NCBI GenBank assembly: GCA_963678255.2
Contig: CAXXTW010000001.1
Coordinates: 558,001 to 622,000, forward strand
Reading direction: 5' to 3'
Source: G963678255 sp963678255
GTDB lineage: Bacteria; Cloacimonadota; Cloacimonadia; Cloacimonadales; WRIO01
Length of the DNA: 64,000 nucleotides
The notes beneath the pieces are model-generated. The model worked only from the letters and a program-made list of their open reading frames with translations, had not been told where the DNA came from and ran no database searches. Positions 60,733 through 64,000 of this stretch are shown here, piece by piece (the first letter of the stretch is position 1; every line of letters begins with the position of its first letter). A program made the position numbers and the translations under genes.

Positions 60733-63700
60733 TTATTTCATCATCATAATCTTTTTAGTTGAGATGTATTTTCCAGCTTGCATACGATAGAAATAAACAC
60801 CAGATGAGCATGATTTTGAATTTGAATCTTTACCATTCCACACGATTGTATAACGACCAGCTTCAAAGTCTTTGTTAGTAAGAGTAGAGATTTTTTGTCC
60901 TTTGATGTTATATATCTCGATCTTAACTGGTGAAGGTGTTGCTAAATCGAAAGCAATGGTAGTTGTTGGATTGAATGGATTAGGATAAGCTAATTTAAGT
61001 TCAGTTACAAGAGGAATAACTGGAATATCACTACCTGGATTAGTTTTAACACTAACAGGACCGTAAACTGATGATGTTTGATCTAAACAATAAGCTTCTA
61101 ACCAATAATAATAAGTTTTTGAGCTTTCAATATCATTGTCATCAAAATGATAAGTGTGTGCTGTTGGTTGGTTTTGAGCCTGGATAACAGTATTATTCAT
61201 TTTAACAGCTGTTAAACGATCATTTGATTCGCTTCTGAAGATACTATAACCTAAAGCATCAGATTCAGATTGAGTTGTCCATGTTACATTAACGAAATTA
61301 CTTACATTAAATGTAGCAGTGAATGAAGATAACTCAACTGGAAGAGTATAAGGGTTAGTACCAAACATAACTGCTAAACCATCTAACACAGGACCAGTTA
61401 AACCATTCATATGATATTGAATACCCTTTGTGCCATCAGCATTTTCGATACCTATTGTAGCAGAATGAGTGGAAGTGAGATCCCCAATAATTTCTTTGTA
61501 TTGCATTTTTATAATACCAGAAGAATATAAAATAACTTGAGCTGTAATTTGCATTGTTGGATCCCAATCACCAGTTCTACCTAAATTCATATAAGTGAGG
61601 ATGAATTTGTCAGCATCAGAATATGTGTAAACTTTTGTTTGATCTGGAAAATATTCCATATCATCCCAGAATAAAGCTATAATTGCATTTGGCGCTGCAG
61701 CTGTTGGTATAGCAGCATTACTAAATGCAGATGAACTTGCTCCAAGTGAGATAAACCCATTGGTGTTAAAATATAATTGGGTGTAGTCAACACCATAGAA
61801 ATTGAAGTTAAAGTTAAATGGAGTTGAATATCCATCATCCATGCTTTCACCATAACTACCAGTCCAAGTTCCTGTATATTCTGTATGAGTAGAAGGATTG
61901 ATCCATTCATAATTTGTTTTACTTGGAGCATTGTTTGCTAAAGAGTTTGCAAAGTAATAACCACCAGCAGTCGTTTCACTATCGCCACCACCATAGTTAT
62001 AATCAATACTAGAGCCACTGATTGGAATATTGTGAACAGATTTTGCTAGGTCATCAGTAATTTTAAGATTAGCAGTAAAAGTACCTGGAGTAATTGGATT
62101 GAAAGTAACAGATACCGTAATATTATTGCCACCATCAATTCTTGCAGGATATTCGTTAGTATCAGTTAATGTATATTGTGCAATTCCAGTTCCAGTTAAT
62201 TCAATTGAAGCAATATTTAATGTTCCTTGTCCTGCATTGCTAATTGTAAAGGTCTGACTTAAAGTAGTACCAACGCTTATTGTTCCAAAATCTTTTGTAG
62301 AAGGTGAAACTGCAAAAGCTGGATCAACAGGAGTTTCTGTAACTGCAAAATCATCAAAATTCATATACCAAGGATTATTACTAGCTAAAACTTGGAAGCC
62401 AATGTAATAGACTCCTGATACTGGAGGTTGAAATGCATTTTTAACTAATTGCTGATAAGTAACATTAGCAGGATTATCAATACCAGCAAGTACAGTAGTC
62501 ATTGCACCAGAAGTAGCTGAAGTACCAACATACATTTTGAAAGAATTCCATCCAGTATCCCCTTCAGTGTTATACATTATGCTAAAATCATACAATTTTG
62601 ATGAATCAAGATTTACGCCACGAGAGAATAACCAATCAGAAGCCGTTGCACCATAAGCGCAAGTTACATAATCAGTTCCTGAATATGGTGCTCTGCCATG
62701 ATCCTGAGGAGTGATTTGAGTTGACCATTTAGTACCAGATTTTGTCCACCCAATAGGTAAGTTTCCAGCAACGGTGATGCTTTCGAAATCCTGAGTTACT
62801 GGAACATCTACAGGACTAGTAGGTGTAGTAGCGTTAGCAGTTATACCTGTGGAATAAGAGTAGTAGGTTGTTCTATCTGCAGAGATATAACTCCAAACTT
62901 TATAGTAATAAGAAGTTGCTTCAGTTAATCCTGTATGATTAGTTAAACCAGCAGCAGGACCAATATATAATACAGTACCACCTCCAGTGATAGGATTTCC
63001 AACACTGTATCCTGTGGCTAAAGGTGTTCCAAAGGAAGAGGTCGTATTCCAAGCAACCATAATATTATCCGTATTTGCATTAGCTGTAGCTAATAAGTCA
63101 ATTTGACTTGGACTGGAAGCTGTAGCTGTAAATGTTGCAGGGTTGAGAGGAGCAGCAGGGAGAGTTGTCATTGATCCAGTTAAAGGACCAGAAACTAAAT
63201 ATTTAGGTGCATTTAAACCACTAGCATTATATGAATAAACAGTAAAATAATATTCTGTTTCTGCTGTAAGTCCTGTGGTATTAAATGATGAACCTGAACC
63301 AACTGCAATGATGGTTCCATTACCAAGAGCAGCCCCAGCTGAATAATATGCACCATCTGTTGGAGTGGTATCATGATCTCTATCAGTGTGGCGAACAACT
63401 AAATAAGCTTCAGCATCGCTGACAGTAAAAGATCCACCAATTGCAGTGGCAGTAGGAATTAACGATAAATTTGTTGGTTGATTTGAAGGAGTTACACATT
63501 CAATTTCTTCTAAGAAATCACCTTCATCAGCACCAATGTCTGGTCTTGAGTCACTACGAAGATTTCCATCAATATCATTTGCAGCCCATGTTATTGCGCC
63601 TTCAAAGAAACTTCCACGTGATTCTACTGGTGTAGCAGCATCTGTTTGGATATATAAATTTGAAGCTGAAGTGAAACGTGGATTGGTAGGACGACTATCA

Positions 63701-64000
63701 GCATCATGTGTAGTAGCAAGATACCAAGCATCTATTGTTGAATAATCTGTGGATGAACCACGAACTACAAAACCATTAGTTGCATTATCAACATAATAAA
63801 TATTATTGTTTGCTAAAGAACCAGTTGCTCCTATTAAAGTAGCACTGGAAAAATATGTACAAACATGCTTGTAAGTAGTTTGAGCAGGGGTGAAATTTGC
63901 AATAATATTACTTCTAAGATAATTTACTGCTGAGTTGCCACTAAAATAAACACCAGCACTATAGGCAGTAGCAGGTCCAACAACACGAATACTATTAAAG
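60733..64000 (-). CDS. Giant secreted mosaic protein with sorting domain, 5' end outside the window
   Basis: The frame is open from its stop at 60733 to the right edge, at least 1089 codons, with no start inside; the ATG at 63171 is internal. The part nearest the edge includes FSGNSAVNYLRS, LANNNIYYVDNA and DIGADEGDF, a right-handed beta-helix signature. FN3-like modules follow (ETEYYFTVYSYN, ATSYYYKVWSYI), then a cleaved-adhesin/MAM-like region (DFESITVAGNLPIGW, GTDYVTCAYG). Next are a choice-of-anchor D-like module (SPSTKDFGTISVGTTLSQTF), a nidogen-like domain (LYFNTNGFISLG, ALFWDDMEYFP) and LPVELSSFTA. It ends with the sorting domain YPNPFNPTTT, YNIKGQK and SSGVYFYRM. It is likely a cell-surface adhesin or glycan-binding scaffold. 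Confidence 0.9.
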   Translation of the reverse strand, partial: FNSIRVVGPATAYSAGVYFSGNSAVNYLRSNIIANFTPAQTTYKHVCTYFSSATLIGATGSLANNNIYYVDNATNGFVVRGSSTDYSTIDAWYLATTHDADSRPTNPRFTSASNLYIQTDAATPVESRGSFFEGAITWAANDIDGNLRSDSRPDIGADEGDFLEEIECVTPSNQPTNLSLIPTATAIGGSFTVSDAEAYLVVRHTDRDHDTTPTDGAYYSAGAALGNGTIIAVGSGSSFNTTGLTAETEYYFTVYSYNASGLNAPKYLVSGPLTGSMTTLPAAPLNPATFTATASSPSQIDLLATANANTDNIMVAWNTTSSFGTPLATGYSVGNPITGGGTVLYIGPAAGLTNHTGLTEATSYYYKVWSYISADRTTYYSYSTGITANATTPTSPVDVPVTQDFESITVAGNLPIGWTKSGTKWSTQITPQDHGRAPYSGTDYVTCAYGATASDWLFSRGVNLDSSKLYDFSIMYNTEGDTGWNSFKMYVGTSATSGAMTTVLAGIDNPANVTYQQLVKNAFQPPVSGVYYIGFQVLASNNPWYMNFDDFAVTETPVDPAFAVSPSTKDFGTISVGTTLSQTFTISNAGQGTLNIASIELTGTGIAQYTLTDTNEYPARIDGGNNITVSVTFNPITPGTFTANLKITDDLAKSVHNIPISGSSIDYNYGGGDSETTAGGYYFANSLANNAPSKTNYEWINPSTHTEYTGTWTGSYGESMDDGYSTPFNFNFNFYGVDYTQLYFNTNGFISLGASSSAFSNAAIPTAAAPNAIIALFWDDMEYFPDQTKVYTYSDADKFILTYMNLGRTGDWDPTMQITAQVILYSSGIIKMQYKEIIGDLTSTHSATIGIENADGTKGIQYHMNGLTGPVLDGLAVMFGTNPYTLPVELSSFTATFNVSNFVNVTWTTQSESDALGYSIFRSESNDRLTAVKMNNTVIQAQNQPTAHTYHFDDNDIESSKTYYYWLEAYCLDQTSSVYGPVSVKTNPGSDIPVIPLVTELKLAYPNPFNPTTTIAFDLATPSPVKIEIYNIKGQKISTLTNKDFEAGRYTIVWNGKDSNSKSCSSGVYFYRMQAGKYISTKKIMMMK

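Noticed and set aside
60733..63171. 812-aa gene starting at the ATG 63171
   Set aside because: The frame is open upstream to the window edge and continues with related modules, so the ATG is internal.

Overview
The window looks like chromosomal DNA from a low-GC bacterium of the FCB group, most likely Candidatus Cloacimonadota. The main clue is three large secreted proteins. Each has a signal peptide or an open upstream frame, fibronectin-like modules, and the same C-terminal domain: a YPNPFNP motif, then YNIKG, then SSG(V/I)YF, ending in a short lysine-rich tail. That domain is the FlgD-like / type IX (Por) sorting domain common in this group. The phylum call is inference, since no 16S rRNA is present.

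Layout. 0.2-2.1 kb holds the first sorting-domain protein. 2.4-3.8 kb is a graveyard of IS21-type transposase fragments. 3.8-9.2 kb carries two divergent GNAT acetyltransferases, a secreted Ntn hydrolase and an S9A prolyl oligopeptidase. 9.2-13.9 kb is gene-poor, with a complete IS21-family element (9932-12651, 5-bp target duplication CAGAA) and the 3' relic of an IS1634-like transposase. 13.9-30 kb is a superb translation/transcription block: tRNA-Thr(UGU)-Tyr-Gly-Thr(GGU)-tuf-rpmG-tRNA-Trp-secE-nusG-rplK-rplA-rplJ-rplL-rpoB-rpoC-rpsL-rpsG-fusA. It is followed in the same direction by a STAS antagonist, a REC-histidine-kinase-like ATPase fusion, prmC, murA, mnmA, a nucleotide-sugar epimerase and a DUF523/DUF1722 (TudS-like) protein, ending at 36.3 kb.

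36.4-43 kb is mixed: an MscS channel, an orphan 300-aa protein, a TetR regulator, and a GH20-GH130-unknown operon on the minus strand that suggests use of GlcNAc/mannose glycans. 43.2-50.7 kb has an M28 aminopeptidase with sorting domain, an FAD oxidoreductase, and a glycosyltransferase whose last codons were replaced by an IS66-family insertion (48489-50100, 8-bp duplication GCTTAGGG); the downstream HD-domain gene originally overlapped it. 50.7-60.5 kb, all on the minus strand, holds a TPR protein, UDP-sugar pyrophosphorylase, rarA, a Nudix protein, aroK, and the overlapping cluster cmk-plsC-ispH-rpsA. 60.7 kb to the right edge is the 3' part of a giant secreted mosaic protein whose frame stays open to base 64000, so its start lies outside the window.

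No CRISPR array, rRNA, prophage or obvious defence island was found. The observations I consider most worth following are the EF-G with non-canonical domain IV tip loops, the STAS/REC-ATPase switch pair, the leader peptide plus long hairpin ahead of the IS21 transposase, and the precisely reconstructable IS66 and IS21 insertions.
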